DNA of 64,000 nucleotides from CAZWSX01 sp964636985 (GCA_964636985.1 CAZWSX010000021.1:1-64000); one strand, 5' to 3'. Counted from the stretch's first letter, positions 16,826 through 26,551 are shown. The notes: generated by a model from the letters alone, not told the origin. Translations and numbers: made by a program.

Positions 16826-19800
16826 TTATCGTTTCATCAGCGCTTCGTCGAGGTTCAGCAGCACATTGCTCACCACGGTCCAGGCAGCGTATTCCGGGGC
16901 ATCGGCCCCCTCGGGCAGCGGACCCAACGGATCGGTCGCCAACTTCATCGCGGCCGAGGCATCGGCGGCAAAGCCCGCCTTCGATTCCTCAACCAGCGCT
17001 AACATTCGCTTTACTTCCAATTCGCTCGGCGACCGAGCCAGCGTTCGCTTGAAGCCAAGCGTAATCCGCTCCTGCGAATCGGCGCTCGAAGCAATCATCT
17101 TGCGAGCCAGTGCCTGCGCGGCTTCGACGTAAACGGGATCGTTCAAAGTCACCAGCGCCTGGAGCGGGGTATTCGTTCGAGGCCGTCGCAGCGTGCAGAC
17201 TTCCCGATTGGGAGCATCGAACGTCGCCATCGATGGATATGGCGAGGTCCGCCGCCATTCGGTGTACAGTCCGCGGCGATAGCGGTCTTCGCCCGTAGAG
17301 GCTTGCCAGTCGAGTCCACCGCCAAACGCCGCGTTCAATCCCAAGCTAGGCCGCGGCGGACGAACGCTCGCGCCGTACATCTTGGGGCTCAACAGCCCGG
17401 CAATCGCCAGCGCTTGATCGCGGACCATTTCGGCCGACAGCCGCGTCCGCGGACCGCGAGCCAGCAAGCGGTTCTCCTGATCGCGCTCGAACAACTCGGT
17501 CGAGACTTTCGATGTCTGCCGATACGTGGCACTTGTCACCATCGTTTTCAGGAACGCCTTCGTATTCCAACCCCCGTCCTTAGAGTTACCCTCCATGAAC
17601 TCGACGGCCAACCAATCGAGCAACTCCGGATGCGAGGGCAACTCGCCCTGACTGCCGAACTCCTCGCTGGTGCGAACAATTCCAATGCCGAAGACCTGCT
17701 CCCAAAACCGATTGGCCAGCACGCGGGCCGTGAGCGGATTCTTGCGATCGATCAACCACTCCGCCAGCGCCATCCGATCGGGCTTACCGCCGTGAAGAGG
17801 ATGAAAGGCGGCAGGCGTCCCTTCGGTGACTTCCTGACCCAGGTCCTCAAAGTTTCCGCGGAATTGCAACCGCGTCTTGCGGCGGCGCGCTTCCTCCATT
17901 TCTCGGTAGATCGGGACTGTGTTCGGCTTGATCGCGTCATACTCGCCCTTGGCGGCGCCGCGACGAGCGCGGACGTCGTTCAACTCAGGCGACACGCTCT
18001 TGGTGTAGTACTGCGCAAGATTGCGCGATTGATCCGACGTCAGCTCCTTGCCGCGGGCCAGTTGCACCACATCCACCGGCGTCTGAGCGACGGTGCTCAA
18101 TCGATCGTCGGCCGTATACGAAAGGCGAAACCGCCCCAGCGTGTGATTCTCGTGCACGCTCCGTTGCTCGATCACAACTTGCAGCTTGGCACCCGCTGGG
18201 ATCTTCACCGCAGCATCGCTGGCCATTTGCAGCGAGTGAGGCTGATTGGGCTGGCCGCCAATGGCCCAACCCTTTTTGACGAGATCCCCTTCCTTGGCAG
18301 GCTTTTCCGGCTTCGTCAGATTTGCGGCATCGAAATCGGCTTGCGAGTAGTCCGCGCCCGCGAACTGGAACGTGACGTCTCTTATGCCCGAGGTCGCGAT
18401 GTCGGCACTCGGCGCTGGTGACTCGGCGACTGTCTTCTCGAAGACGACATTGCGGTCGGCATCGAGAACAGCAATGCGACAATTCTTAAGCCGCCCGCCG
18501 ACGTTGCCATCGGTGCGATTCCAAATCATCACGCGATCGATCGACTTGGGTTCTTTCAAATCGACTTCCCACCACGGGTTGGCTTTGTCCTCGCCCGTGT
18601 GCGTGACCGAGTTCGCTTCGTAGTAGTTGCCGTTGGTGTTGCCGTCGATGGCCCGCTTGGCCTCGCCATCGTAGGCGGTCGAGATTTGTTTGGCTTCGCC
18701 ACCGAGCGCGACGTTATCGGCCCCACTGAAAACTTGCACTTCCGCGAGCGACAGGATGTTGACGTCGCCACCGTTCTCGATGCGGACAAACCGCCCCGTC
18801 ACTTTGTTGGCCTCAACGGGAACCACGCTCGCTGTGATCCGCGTGATCACAAAGTTCCCACCGCCGTAGCCCGTTCCTTTGCTAGGGAGCGAATCGTCCG
18901 GCAGCGTTTCCAAGCGAATGCCCGAGAGGGATTCACCTTCCAGCGGCACTTCGATCGTGTAGACGTCGGCCTTGCTCCCCACCTTGGCCAGAATCGAGCC
19001 ATCAGGTTGCACCGCCAACTCGCTCCCCGATTGCGATTTCGCCGCAGCCACCGCGGGCGTTTTCCACGGCAATTCGGCCGACAACCGCTGGCGCCAGGCG
19101 TTGTAGCCGGGCTCCATCTCGGGCGTCAGGATTCGCAGCGTCTGGTCGAGCTGCGCGATTTCGCCGTTCAGCTTATCTCGCGCCGAGTTCTGGTCGTCAC
19201 TGAAGAATTCCAAAAGCGGCGCCTCGTCGCGACGATCATCGTCTTGCGTGTTGTTGAGGATCGCAAAAAATTTGAAATACTCTTCCTGCGAGATCGGATC
19301 GAATTTGTGCGTGTGGCACTGAGCGCAGGCCATCGACGTCCCCATCCACACAGCCATCGTGGTGTTCACGCGATCGACGATGGCCACGTTGCGGAACTCT
19401 TCATCGTTGGTTCCCCCTTCGCTGTTGGTGAGCGTGTTGCGGTGGAAGGCGGTCGCCACCAGATCGTCGAACGTCGGATTGGGGAGCAAGTCGCCGGCGA
19501 TTTGTTCGATAGTGAACCGGTCGAAACGGCGATTCTCGTTGAACGCGCGAATCACGTAATCGCGATAGGCCCAAATGACGCGCGGCGGGTCGTCGGCGTA
19601 GCCAGCACTGTCGGCATAGCGAGCGAGGTCGAGCCACATCCGAGCCCAGTGTTCGCCGAACGCCGGCTTGGCCAACATCCGATCGACCATGTTCTCGTAC
19701 GCCTTGGGATCCTGGTCGGCGACGAAGGCATCGACTTCTTCAATCGTCGGCGGCAGGCCCGTCAGGTCGAGCGACACGCGGCGAATCAACGTCGGCCGAT

Positions 19801-20326
19801 CGGCTTCCGCTGATGGCGAGAGGCCTTCCTTTTCCAGCCGCGCGAGGATGAACCGGTCGATGTCGTTGCGCGCCCAATCTTGCCGCTGTGTCTTGGGAAC
19901 TTCGGCGCGAACCGGCGCCGCGTACGACCAGTGAGGCGCAAACTTGGCTCCCTCGGCCACCCATTGTTTGAGAATCTCAATCTCGCGCGGCGAGAGCTTT
20001 TTGCCCGTCGCGGCCGGCGGCATTTGCAAATCTGGGTCGGTCGACGCAACGCGAGCAACCAGTTCACTCTCGGTGGGCTTGCCTGGCACGATCGCAAATC
20101 GCCCGTCGCCTAAATCGGCCTTGGCGCCGTCAGGCGTATCGAGCCGCAGTCCATCGATTCCCCCCTTGCGTTCCTTGGGATCGGGACCGTGGCAAAAGTA
20201 GCAGTTGTTCGACAGGATCGGCCGGACATCGCGATTGAAATCGAGTTCCGCGGCGTTCGTCCACGCATGAGGAATCGCGCCGAGAGCAAGCACCAAACCA
20301 ACAAGGCGAGTAGTCGTCATATTCAT
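16826..20326 (-). CDS. Planctomycete cytochrome C / DUF1549 / F5/8-C / DUF1553 protein
   Basis: A protein of about 1166 residues. A signal peptide (about 1-27) precedes a PSCyt1 cytochrome-like domain with heme motif CYFCH (42-46). DUF1549 follows at about 150-360, with WARMWLDLARYADSAGY and ACAQCHTHKFDPI. A discoidin-like (F5/8 type C) insert lies near 500-650, recognisable by NIDGNTNG-type text and WWEVDLKEPKSIDRVMIWNR. DUF1553 occupies the C-terminal third (NRFWEQVFGIGIVRTSEEFG, TNTPLQALVTLNDP). The discoidin-like insert suggests carbohydrate binding. It forms a two-gene operon with DUF1501. The family is an abundant planctomycete hallmark without a firmly established reaction. The start could be 20326 or 20320. 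Confidence 0.9.
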   Translation of the reverse strand: MNMTTTRLVGLVLALGAIPHAWTNAAELDFNRDVRPILSNNCYFCHGPDPKERKGGIDGLRLDTPDGAKADLGDGRFAIVPGKPTESELVARVASTDPDLQMPPAATGKKLSPREIEILKQWVAEGAKFAPHWSYAAPVRAEVPKTQRQDWARNDIDRFILARLEKEGLSPSAEADRPTLIRRVSLDLTGLPPTIEEVDAFVADQDPKAYENMVDRMLAKPAFGEHWARMWLDLARYADSAGYADDPPRVIWAYRDYVIRAFNENRRFDRFTIEQIAGDLLPNPTFDDLVATAFHRNTLTNSEGGTNDEEFRNVAIVDRVNTTMAVWMGTSMACAQCHTHKFDPISQEEYFKFFAILNNTQDDDRRDEAPLLEFFSDDQNSARDKLNGEIAQLDQTLRILTPEMEPGYNAWRQRLSAELPWKTPAVAAAKSQSGSELAVQPDGSILAKVGSKADVYTIEVPLEGESLSGIRLETLPDDSLPSKGTGYGGGNFVITRITASVVPVEANKVTGRFVRIENGGDVNILSLAEVQVFSGADNVALGGEAKQISTAYDGEAKRAIDGNTNGNYYEANSVTHTGEDKANPWWEVDLKEPKSIDRVMIWNRTDGNVGGRLKNCRIAVLDADRNVVFEKTVAESPAPSADIATSGIRDVTFQFAGADYSQADFDAANLTKPEKPAKEGDLVKKGWAIGGQPNQPHSLQMASDAAVKIPAGAKLQVVIEQRSVHENHTLGRFRLSYTADDRLSTVAQTPVDVVQLARGKELTSDQSRNLAQYYTKSVSPELNDVRARRGAAKGEYDAIKPNTVPIYREMEEARRRKTRLQFRGNFEDLGQEVTEGTPAAFHPLHGGKPDRMALAEWLIDRKNPLTARVLANRFWEQVFGIGIVRTSEEFGSQGELPSHPELLDWLAVEFMEGNSKDGGWNTKAFLKTMVTSATYRQTSKVSTELFERDQENRLLARGPRTRLSAEMVRDQALAIAGLLSPKMYGASVRPPRPSLGLNAAFGGGLDWQASTGEDRYRRGLYTEWRRTSPYPSMATFDAPNREVCTLRRPRTNTPLQALVTLNDPVYVEAAQALARKMIASSADSQERITLGFKRTLARSPSELEVKRMLALVEESKAGFAADASAAMKLATDPLGPLPEGADAPEYAAWTVVSNVLLNLDEALMKR

Positions 20327-20490
20327 TCGTCGCAAAAGGCGGGGGCGACAAAGGGAGGCAGTCGGGAAAGGAGCCTTTTCATAGGCTTGCTACCATTTTT
20401 GACCGCATGCCTTGTCACTGCAACACGCGCCGACGGTAAATCGCATGGGAAAGACAACGATTTTGCCCCGACGATCACCCCCCCTCTCCC

Positions 20491-20597
20491 GTAGCCGCAC
20501 TCGCCAAGAGTACGGAAGGTAGAGACTGGAAACCGGGCAATTCAACCATTCTCAACAAAACGACGCCAACTCCCCGCGTTCTGGCGAACGCAGCTAC
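20491..20597. repeat. BIME-like element (REP family 1), 107 bp
   Basis: Left half GTAG + CCGCACTC-GCCAA-GAGTACGG, right half CCGCGTTC-TGGC-GAACGCAG + CTAC. It lies inside the 352-bp gap between two divergent PSCyt1 genes, so it may influence one or both promoters. I see no other gene in that gap. Confidence 0.88.
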
Positions 20598-20678
20598 AGC
20601 CGACGACAACGAAAGCCCCGTGTTAATATGAAGAGGACCCTCCCACCTCCCGCTCCCCGCCTCGTTCGAGCGATTGAC

Positions 20679-23600
20679 ATGACGGATGTTCGCCGAGATT
20701 TGTTTCGCATAGTCACCATGGCCGCCGGCATGCTGGGCCTCGTCGCCACCACTTGGGGCGCCGAGCCAACGCCCGAGCAGGCGGAGTTCTTCGAGAAGAA
20801 GGTTCGGCCGATCCTGGTCGAGCGCTGCTACGAATGCCACAGCGAGAAGACGCTCGCCACCAACGAAGGCGAAGCCAAAGGAAACCTGCGGCTCGACAGC
20901 CGCCAGCGCATGCTCACCGGCGGCGATACCGGCCCGGCTGTCGAACCCGGCGCGCCCGATAAGAGCCTGCTGGTCCAAGCGATCCGTTACGACGGCGTCT
21001 ATCAAATGCCGCCCATCGGCAAAATGCCTGACGACGAGATCGCCACGCTCACCAAGTGGGTCGCCGAAGGGGCCACTTGGCCAGGCAGCGAAACATCGAG
21101 CGAAGCGGACAAGAAAGTCTTCGACCTCGCCGCGCGCAAGGCCTCGCACTGGTGCTGGCAGCCGATTCTCGATCCTGCGATCCCTGCTGTAGCGAATAAG
21201 AACTGGCCTCTCGATCCGCTCGATGCCTTTATCCTGGCGAAGCTCGAAGCAAATAACTTCCAACCGGCGAAGCTGGCCGCTCCCCGCGCGCGGCTGCGGC
21301 GGCTCTCGTTCGATCTCCTCGGATTGCCACCGACGCCGGAAGAACTGGCGGCGTTCGAGGCCGATCCCTCACCAGTCGCGTGGGAGAACGCCGTCGAGCG
21401 CATGCTCGCGTCGCCCCGTTTCGGCGAACGCTGGGGCCGCCACTGGCTCGACTTGGCTCGCTACGCCGAGACCCGCGGCCACGAGTTCGACTTTGCGGCC
21501 CCCAATGCTTGGGCCTACCGCGACTACGTGATCCGGGCGTTCAACGGCGACGTCTCCTATCGTCAGTTCGCCGTGGAACAAATCGCCGGTGACTTGCTCA
21601 GTCTCCCGCGCCGCGAGCCGCGCGACGGTTTCAACGAATCGGTTGTCGGGACCGGCATCTGGTCGCTCGGCGAATGGGTCCATTCGCCGGTCGATATCCT
21701 CAAGGACGAAGCCGACCGCTACGACAACATGCTCGACGTCTTCGGCAAGACATTCTTAGGATTGACCATCGCCTGCGCCCGCTGCCACGACCACAAGTTC
21801 GACGCCATCGCGACCAAGGACTATTACGCCCTCGCCGGTGTTCTACAAAGCTCGGGCTACCGGCTGGCGCGGTATGACACGATGGAAGACGAGCAAAGGA
21901 TTGCTTACGAACTCTCTCGCATTCGTTCGAACGCCGGTAGATCCTTCGCGGGCACTGTCGGTGAGCAAATGGGAGCGCGTCTTTATCGAAACGAAGAATA
22001 CATACTGGCGGCCTTAGATTTGGCCCAACCCGAAACAGCAGGCGCCGCGACCGATTTGAATCAGCGCGTTGAGCAACTGGCAAAAGAGAAGTCGCTGGTA
22101 CCCACGCGGCTACTGGCTTGGGTGACCGCCTTGCAGACGGCTGCCGACGATCCCAGCGATGCTCTGTATCCCTTGGCAAAACTATTCGCCCGGCCAACGA
22201 CGCCTGAGGCGCGGCGCGAGTTGCTGCGAACCATGGCCAGCCGCCCCACCAAGTCCGAGTCGCTAGAGAAGGAAGTTCTCAAGCAGGGTGGCGAGGTGGT
22301 CGTTGATTACTCGAGCGAGCAAGCCCCCTTCATCGCCGATGGCCCCACGTTCGGCACCTGCGCCATCCGAGCAGGAGAAGTCATCCCGAGTGACGATCCG
22401 GCGCGACCCATCGCCGAAGTTGCCGAGTACGGGGCAGCTCGCCGTGATCCGATTTGGAATGGGCTCAAGATCGTCGGCGGAACGGAACTCGATCCGGGCG
22501 CTCTGGCCTTCGATCGCGCCGGCAAGACCTTGCGGACTCCCACGTTCGAATTGAAAGACGGCCGCGTCCATTACCTGGTTCGTGGGGCAGGCAAGGCGTA
22601 CGCATGCGTCGATTCCCATGCGGTAGTGTTGGGGCCCCTGCATGGCGAAGTGATGCTATCGCTCGGCGAAAACGGCGCGGCACCAGTCCGCTGGGTCTCT
22701 CAAGACCTCCGCCGCTACACGGGGCATCGCATTCACGTCGAGTTCGTTCCTCACGCCGATCAAGACTTGCAAGTCCTGATGGTCGTCGGCGGACCCACTC
22801 CGCCCACTTGGACTCCGCCCCCGGCAAGCTGGACCTTGGCAAAACGTCTGGCCGAACTGGGTCCAGCGGATCTTTCGGCGAAGCAGGCAGCCGGCGCCGT
22901 GCTGGATGCTGTGTCCGATAGTTTCAAAAAAATGAGCAGGAGGGATGGCGCAAACGAAACCGCTGCGCCCCTAATCAACTGGGTGTTAGCACACCGTGAC
23001 ACGCTGGCGGACGACGGCGAGGTCGCCGCCGACAAAGAACGGACCGAGACGATTGCACGCAACAAGAAACTTGCGGCCATCCCGACTACTTTGCTTGCGA
23101 AAGCGAAACAAAAGTGGCTATCGCGAATCAAGTCAGAATCGCGCCTCGCCATGGCGATGTGGGATGGCACCGGCGAAGACGAACGCGTGATGGTGCGAGG
23201 CAACCCGCACATCCGAGGTCCACTCGTCGAACGGCGATTGCCGGAAGCCCTGGCCGCGCCGGCACTCTCGCCCAAGGACGGCAGCGGGCGGCTTGAATTG
23301 GCGCAGCAACTCTTCCGCGACGACAACCCGCTCACGCGGCGCGTGATGGTCAACCGTTTGTGGGCCCACCTCTTCGGTCGCGGGATCGTTCCCTCGGTCG
23401 ATAACTTTGGCGTGCTGGGCAGTCTGCCCTCGCATCCCGAGTTGCTCGATCACCTGGCCACGCGATTCGCGCGCGAGGACTGGTCGATCAAGCAAATGAT
23501 CCGCGCCATGGTTTGCTCGCAGACCTACCAAATGGAGAGCCCATCGCGCTCCGCCGACGACGAGGAACGCGATCCCAAAAACCTGCTGTGGCGCCGGCAA

Positions 23601-24170
23601 AACGTGAAGCGGCTGGAATCGGAATCGATCCGCGATTCGATTCTTGCACTCTCCGGCCGGCTCTCAAGCGAAATGTACGGGCCAAGCGTACCCATCCACT
23701 TGACCGACCACCTGCAGGGTCGCGGCCGACCAGGCGTCAGCGGCCCGCTGGATGGGGCAGGGCGGCGCAGCGTCTACCAAGCCATCCGGCGGAACTTCCC
23801 CAATCCATTCCTCACAGCCTTCGATTTACCCACGCCGCTGGGACCCGTCGGGCAACGCAACGTCTCGAACGTTCCCGCCCAAGCGCTCATCCTGCTGAAC
23901 GATCCACTCGTCATGGAGCAAACGCGTCTGTGGGCAGAGGCCCTAGCCAAGCGAACCGATCTCAGCGGCCGCGCAAAGCTCGACCTCGCCATGCAAACCG
24001 CCCTAGGCCGATCGTCCACCAAAGCCGAGCAAGCAGCCATCGAAGGCTATCTCGCCGAACGGGCGAAGCAGCTCAAGATTGCACCCGACACGGTTTGGAA
24101 CGACCCGCGAACGCTAACCGAAGTCTGCCACGTGCTGGTAAACACGAAAGAGTTCGTGTTCGTGGAGTGA
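20679..24170 (+). CDS. Planctomycete cytochrome C / DUF1549 / DUF1553 protein, unpaired
   Basis: A protein of about 1163 residues. A signal peptide spans about 1-28. The PSCyt1 heme motif is CYECH (50-54), followed by the typical GEAKGNLRLDSR and GGDTGPAVEPG text. DUF1549 spans about 170-390 (GRHWLDLARYAETRGHEFDF, ACARCHDHKFDAI). A long variable middle follows, then DUF1553 at the C-terminus (NRLWAHLFGRGIVPSVDNFG, NVPAQALILLNDPLVMEQ). Unlike its divergent neighbour it has no adjacent DUF1501 partner and no obvious discoidin-like insert. Start 20679 is preferred because the signal peptide follows it directly; an in-frame ATG also exists at 20628. Confidence 0.88.
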   Translation: MTDVRRDLFRIVTMAAGMLGLVATTWGAEPTPEQAEFFEKKVRPILVERCYECHSEKTLATNEGEAKGNLRLDSRQRMLTGGDTGPAVEPGAPDKSLLVQAIRYDGVYQMPPIGKMPDDEIATLTKWVAEGATWPGSETSSEADKKVFDLAARKASHWCWQPILDPAIPAVANKNWPLDPLDAFILAKLEANNFQPAKLAAPRARLRRLSFDLLGLPPTPEELAAFEADPSPVAWENAVERMLASPRFGERWGRHWLDLARYAETRGHEFDFAAPNAWAYRDYVIRAFNGDVSYRQFAVEQIAGDLLSLPRREPRDGFNESVVGTGIWSLGEWVHSPVDILKDEADRYDNMLDVFGKTFLGLTIACARCHDHKFDAIATKDYYALAGVLQSSGYRLARYDTMEDEQRIAYELSRIRSNAGRSFAGTVGEQMGARLYRNEEYILAALDLAQPETAGAATDLNQRVEQLAKEKSLVPTRLLAWVTALQTAADDPSDALYPLAKLFARPTTPEARRELLRTMASRPTKSESLEKEVLKQGGEVVVDYSSEQAPFIADGPTFGTCAIRAGEVIPSDDPARPIAEVAEYGAARRDPIWNGLKIVGGTELDPGALAFDRAGKTLRTPTFELKDGRVHYLVRGAGKAYACVDSHAVVLGPLHGEVMLSLGENGAAPVRWVSQDLRRYTGHRIHVEFVPHADQDLQVLMVVGGPTPPTWTPPPASWTLAKRLAELGPADLSAKQAAGAVLDAVSDSFKKMSRRDGANETAAPLINWVLAHRDTLADDGEVAADKERTETIARNKKLAAIPTTLLAKAKQKWLSRIKSESRLAMAMWDGTGEDERVMVRGNPHIRGPLVERRLPEALAAPALSPKDGSGRLELAQQLFRDDNPLTRRVMVNRLWAHLFGRGIVPSVDNFGVLGSLPSHPELLDHLATRFAREDWSIKQMIRAMVCSQTYQMESPSRSADDEERDPKNLLWRRQNVKRLESESIRDSILALSGRLSSEMYGPSVPIHLTDHLQGRGRPGVSGPLDGAGRRSVYQAIRRNFPNPFLTAFDLPTPLGPVGQRNVSNVPAQALILLNDPLVMEQTRLWAEALAKRTDLSGRAKLDLAMQTALGRSSTKAEQAAIEGYLAERAKQLKIAPDTVWNDPRTLTEVCHVLVNTKEFVFVE

Positions 24171-24181
24171 GGACTCCCCTC

Positions 24182-24288
24182 GTAGCCGCACTCGCCAAGA
24201 GTGCGGTAAGTGAAGGTCGCGATCCGGGTGACCGACGCGTCACCAGCCACGCCGCGCCAACTCTCCGCGTTCTGGCGAACGCGGCTAC
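24182..24288. repeat. BIME-like element (REP family 1), 107 bp
   Basis: Left half GTAG + CCGCACTC-GCCAA-GAGTGCGG, right half CCGCGTTC-TGGC-GAACGCGG + CTAC, both stems perfect. The middle holds a third hairpin, GGTGAC-CGACGC-GTCACC. The right-end tetranucleotide, read on the minus strand as GTAG, provides the TAG stop codon of the TerB-like gene. It sits between convergent genes. Confidence 0.92.
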
Positions 24289-24629
24289 GACTGGATGATC
24301 TCATCTAACAAGCGATCGAGTTCGCCTTGTTCCAGGTTCACCCGCGCGGCAGCCGCGGCAAAAAGGTCCTTTTCGCGCGGATCGAGATGCCCGTCGACGG
24401 CCATCATCTGAATCATTTCCTGCAACATCCGCCGCGCCGCGGTCTTTTCGGCAGGAATCACCAGCGAGGCCTCGTTGCTGCGCGCGAACGCCAGCGCATT
24501 GACCACGTCCTGATCGGTCAGCCCCAACTGGTTCGCCTTCACCGAAAGATAGGCCAGTTCCTCTTCCGTGAGTCGCCGATCGGCGAACGCCAAAATCACC
24601 AGGTTGCGGAATAGATCGAGTTTGGTCAT
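24285..24629 (-). CDS. TerB-like helical protein
   Basis: A 114-residue all-helical protein. The recurring acidic D/E-rich turns (ADRRLTEEELAYL near 16-28, VDGHLDPREKDLF near 78-90) and the paired-helix layout are typical of TerB/DUF533-like domains, which bind metals or proteins at membranes in tellurite-resistance and related stress systems. No other ter gene is nearby. It starts 3 bases after the miaB stop on the same strand, so it is the second gene of an operon with miaB. Its TAG stop lies inside the REP element downstream. Confidence 0.75.
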   Translation of the reverse strand: MTKLDLFRNLVILAFADRRLTEEELAYLSVKANQLGLTDQDVVNALAFARSNEASLVIPAEKTAARRMLQEMIQMMAVDGHLDPREKDLFAAAAARVNLEQGELDRLLDEIIQS

Positions 24630-24632
24630 GAC

Positions 24633-26117
24633 TTACGTTTGCAGGGCAAAGGTGGCCGGCGAAATATGTTCGGTGACCACAGCCCCAAACATCGTAAAGG
24701 GACTCACTTCATAGATCACAAGCGGCATGATCTGTCCGGCCAGGCGGCGCTGTCCTTCGAACACGACGATCCGGTCGCAAGCCGTTCGCCCCATCATTTG
24801 GACCGGCTCGCCCGATGCTTCGCCGCTGCCACTCTCCAGTTCGTGGAACTGGTCGACCTGATCTTCCGTTTTGTTGTCGCTCAATTTGAGCGCATTCTTA
24901 CTCGGGCCTTCGACCAGCACCTCGACGCGTTTGCCGAGGAACAGCTGGTTGTCTTCCTCGCTGATCGCGTTTTGCACGGCCAACAGTTCGTTGTTGCGGC
25001 GCTGCTTGACGTCGAACGGCACGTCGTCAGGCAACAACTCCGCCCCCTTGGTTCCAGGGCGAACACTGTATTTGAAGATGAAGCTGTTCTTGAAACGGCA
25101 CTCGCGAACGAGGTCGACCGTTTGTTGAAAATCCTTGTCGGTTTCGCCCGTAAAGCCGACGATGAAGTCGCTCGACACAGCGGCGCTCGGTAGCGTTTCG
25201 CGAATGCGGGCCATCATCTCGCGGTAGTCGCCGACGGTGTAACCCCGTTTCATCCGTTCTAAAACAACATCGCTGCCGCTTTGCGCCGGAACGTGCAGGT
25301 ACGACGAAACCTTGGGCAGGTCGCGCATCGCTTGCAGCAACCGGGGCGTCATGTCCTTGGGATAGTTCGTCACGAACTTCAGCCGGCGGATGCCTTCGAC
25401 TTCATGCAGCGCTTCCAACAGATCTGCCAACCGCCAAGTCTTGCCGTCTTCCACGAACTTGTAGCTGTTGACCGTTTGTCCCAGGAGCGTGATTTCGATC
25501 GCGCCTTGATCGGCCAGGATCTTTGCTTCGCTGAGGATCTGCGAGGGCGCGCGGCCTTGTTCCGGTCCGCGAGTCATCGGCACGATACAGTACGTGCAAA
25601 ACTTGTCGCAGCCGATTTGAATCCGCAGATACGCTTGAAACGCCGTCGGCCGCATCGACGGATCGCGCAGCGGGTCGAACGTCTCGTGGCTCCGCTTGAT
25701 TTGCTCGACCGAACCATCGCGGCGCCCCAAGCTCACGGCCAACTGCGGGCCATCGCCTTTGTCCAAATTCTCGAGCAGTTCGGGAATGCGATGAAGCTGT
25801 CCCGGGCCAACCACCAGGTCGACGAAGGGAGCCCGATCGAAAACGATCTTCTGGTCCTTTTGCGCCATGCAACCCAGCACGCCGATGATCTTCTCAGGAT
25901 GCTGCTTCTTAAGTTGCCGCAGCCGCCCCAAGGCGCTGTAGGTCTTGTTCTCCGATTGTTCGCGGACGCTGCACGTGTTGAAGAAGATGCAGTCGGCGTC
26001 CTCGAGCCGCGACGCCAAATCGAAGCCGCGCTTTCGCAGGCTCGCGACGACCATCTCGCTGTCCAGCACATTCATCTGGCAGCCGACGGTATCGATGAAT
26101 AATCGCTTGTTAGCCAT
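24633..26117 (-). CDS. miaB: tRNA-2-methylthio-N6-dimethylallyladenosine synthase
   Basis: A 494-residue methylthiotransferase. The N-terminal UPF0004 domain has cluster ligands Cys13, Cys49 and Cys83. The radical-SAM domain carries CDKFCTYC (Cys170, 174, 177), and a C-terminal TRAM domain follows. It adds a methylthio group at C2 of i6A37 in tRNAs reading UNN codons. MiaB is favoured over RimO or MtaB by the N-terminal KRLFIDTVGCQMN and CDKFCTYCIVPMTRGPEQ. It is long for the family because of insertions in the TRAM region, including ESGSGEASGEPVQ. Five 14-bp tandem repeats lie 44 bp upstream of the start codon. Confidence 0.95.
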   Translation of the reverse strand: MANKRLFIDTVGCQMNVLDSEMVVASLRKRGFDLASRLEDADCIFFNTCSVREQSENKTYSALGRLRQLKKQHPEKIIGVLGCMAQKDQKIVFDRAPFVDLVVGPGQLHRIPELLENLDKGDGPQLAVSLGRRDGSVEQIKRSHETFDPLRDPSMRPTAFQAYLRIQIGCDKFCTYCIVPMTRGPEQGRAPSQILSEAKILADQGAIEITLLGQTVNSYKFVEDGKTWRLADLLEALHEVEGIRRLKFVTNYPKDMTPRLLQAMRDLPKVSSYLHVPAQSGSDVVLERMKRGYTVGDYREMMARIRETLPSAAVSSDFIVGFTGETDKDFQQTVDLVRECRFKNSFIFKYSVRPGTKGAELLPDDVPFDVKQRRNNELLAVQNAISEEDNQLFLGKRVEVLVEGPSKNALKLSDNKTEDQVDQFHELESGSGEASGEPVQMMGRTACDRIVVFEGQRRLAGQIMPLVIYEVSPFTMFGAVVTEHISPATFALQT

Positions 26118-26160
26118 GCCTTTACTTTTGCTCGCTCGAAACTGCTTACAGAAACACCAT

Positions 26161-26230
26161 CAAAGCAACACTGTCAAAGCAACACTGTCAAAGCAACACT
26201 GTTAAAGGAACACTGTCAAAGGAACACCGA
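26161..26230. repeat. Five tandem 14-bp repeats upstream of miaB
   Basis: Units CAAAGCAACACTGT at 26161, 26175 and 26189 are identical. They are followed by TAAAGGAACACTGT at 26203 and CAAAGGAACACCGA at 26217. The array begins 44 bp upstream of the miaB start codon. It could be a variable-number repeat that alters spacing of regulatory sequence. Confidence 0.9.
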
Positions 26231-26329
26231 GTCCCCACTTCCACGTGGCGCGAGGTCCCTTTGCTAAAGTCTGCTTGCCTCAGTCCACTTGCCTAAGTCA
26301 ACGGCAAAGAAACATCCGCCGTGAGGGAA

Positions 26330-26551
26330 TTACGCGGCCCTGTGTCTGCCAGAGGGTGCCGCTGCCGCCTGCTGGGCTGCCTTTTCAGCTGCCTCTTTCT
26401 CCGCCACTGCCCGTTCCGCTTCGATCTGGGCGTAAAGCTCGGTCAGCACCTGGTTGCGGCGGTTCATCATCAGCCGCGCCAGGATTGCCAGCGCCACTAG
26501 CACGAACGCGCCGCCCCAAATCAAGTCGGCTTGGGAGTGGAGCAGGTTCAT
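26330..26551 (-). CDS. Small single-pass membrane protein with charged coiled tail
   Basis: A 73-residue protein. The hydrophobic segment at about 11-29 (WGGAFVLVALAILARLMM) is followed by a positively charged stop-transfer RRN and an Ala/Glu/Lys-rich helical tail. It resembles many short uncharacterised bitopic proteins. GAGGA about 6 bases before the ATG supports real translation. It is separated from miaB by 212 bp that include the tandem repeats, so it is probably transcribed on its own. No function can be assigned. Confidence 0.65.
   Translation of the reverse strand: MNLLHSQADLIWGGAFVLVALAILARLMMNRRNQVLTELYAQIEAERAVAEKEAAEKAAQQAAAAPSGRHRAA

Noticed and set aside
24285..24629. Tellurite resistance locus
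   Set aside because: Only a single TerB-like gene is present, coupled to miaB, and no terC, terD or terZ gene is seen.
26161..26230. Possible CRISPR array
   Set aside because: The units are 14 bp, directly contiguous with no spacers, and no cas gene is nearby.
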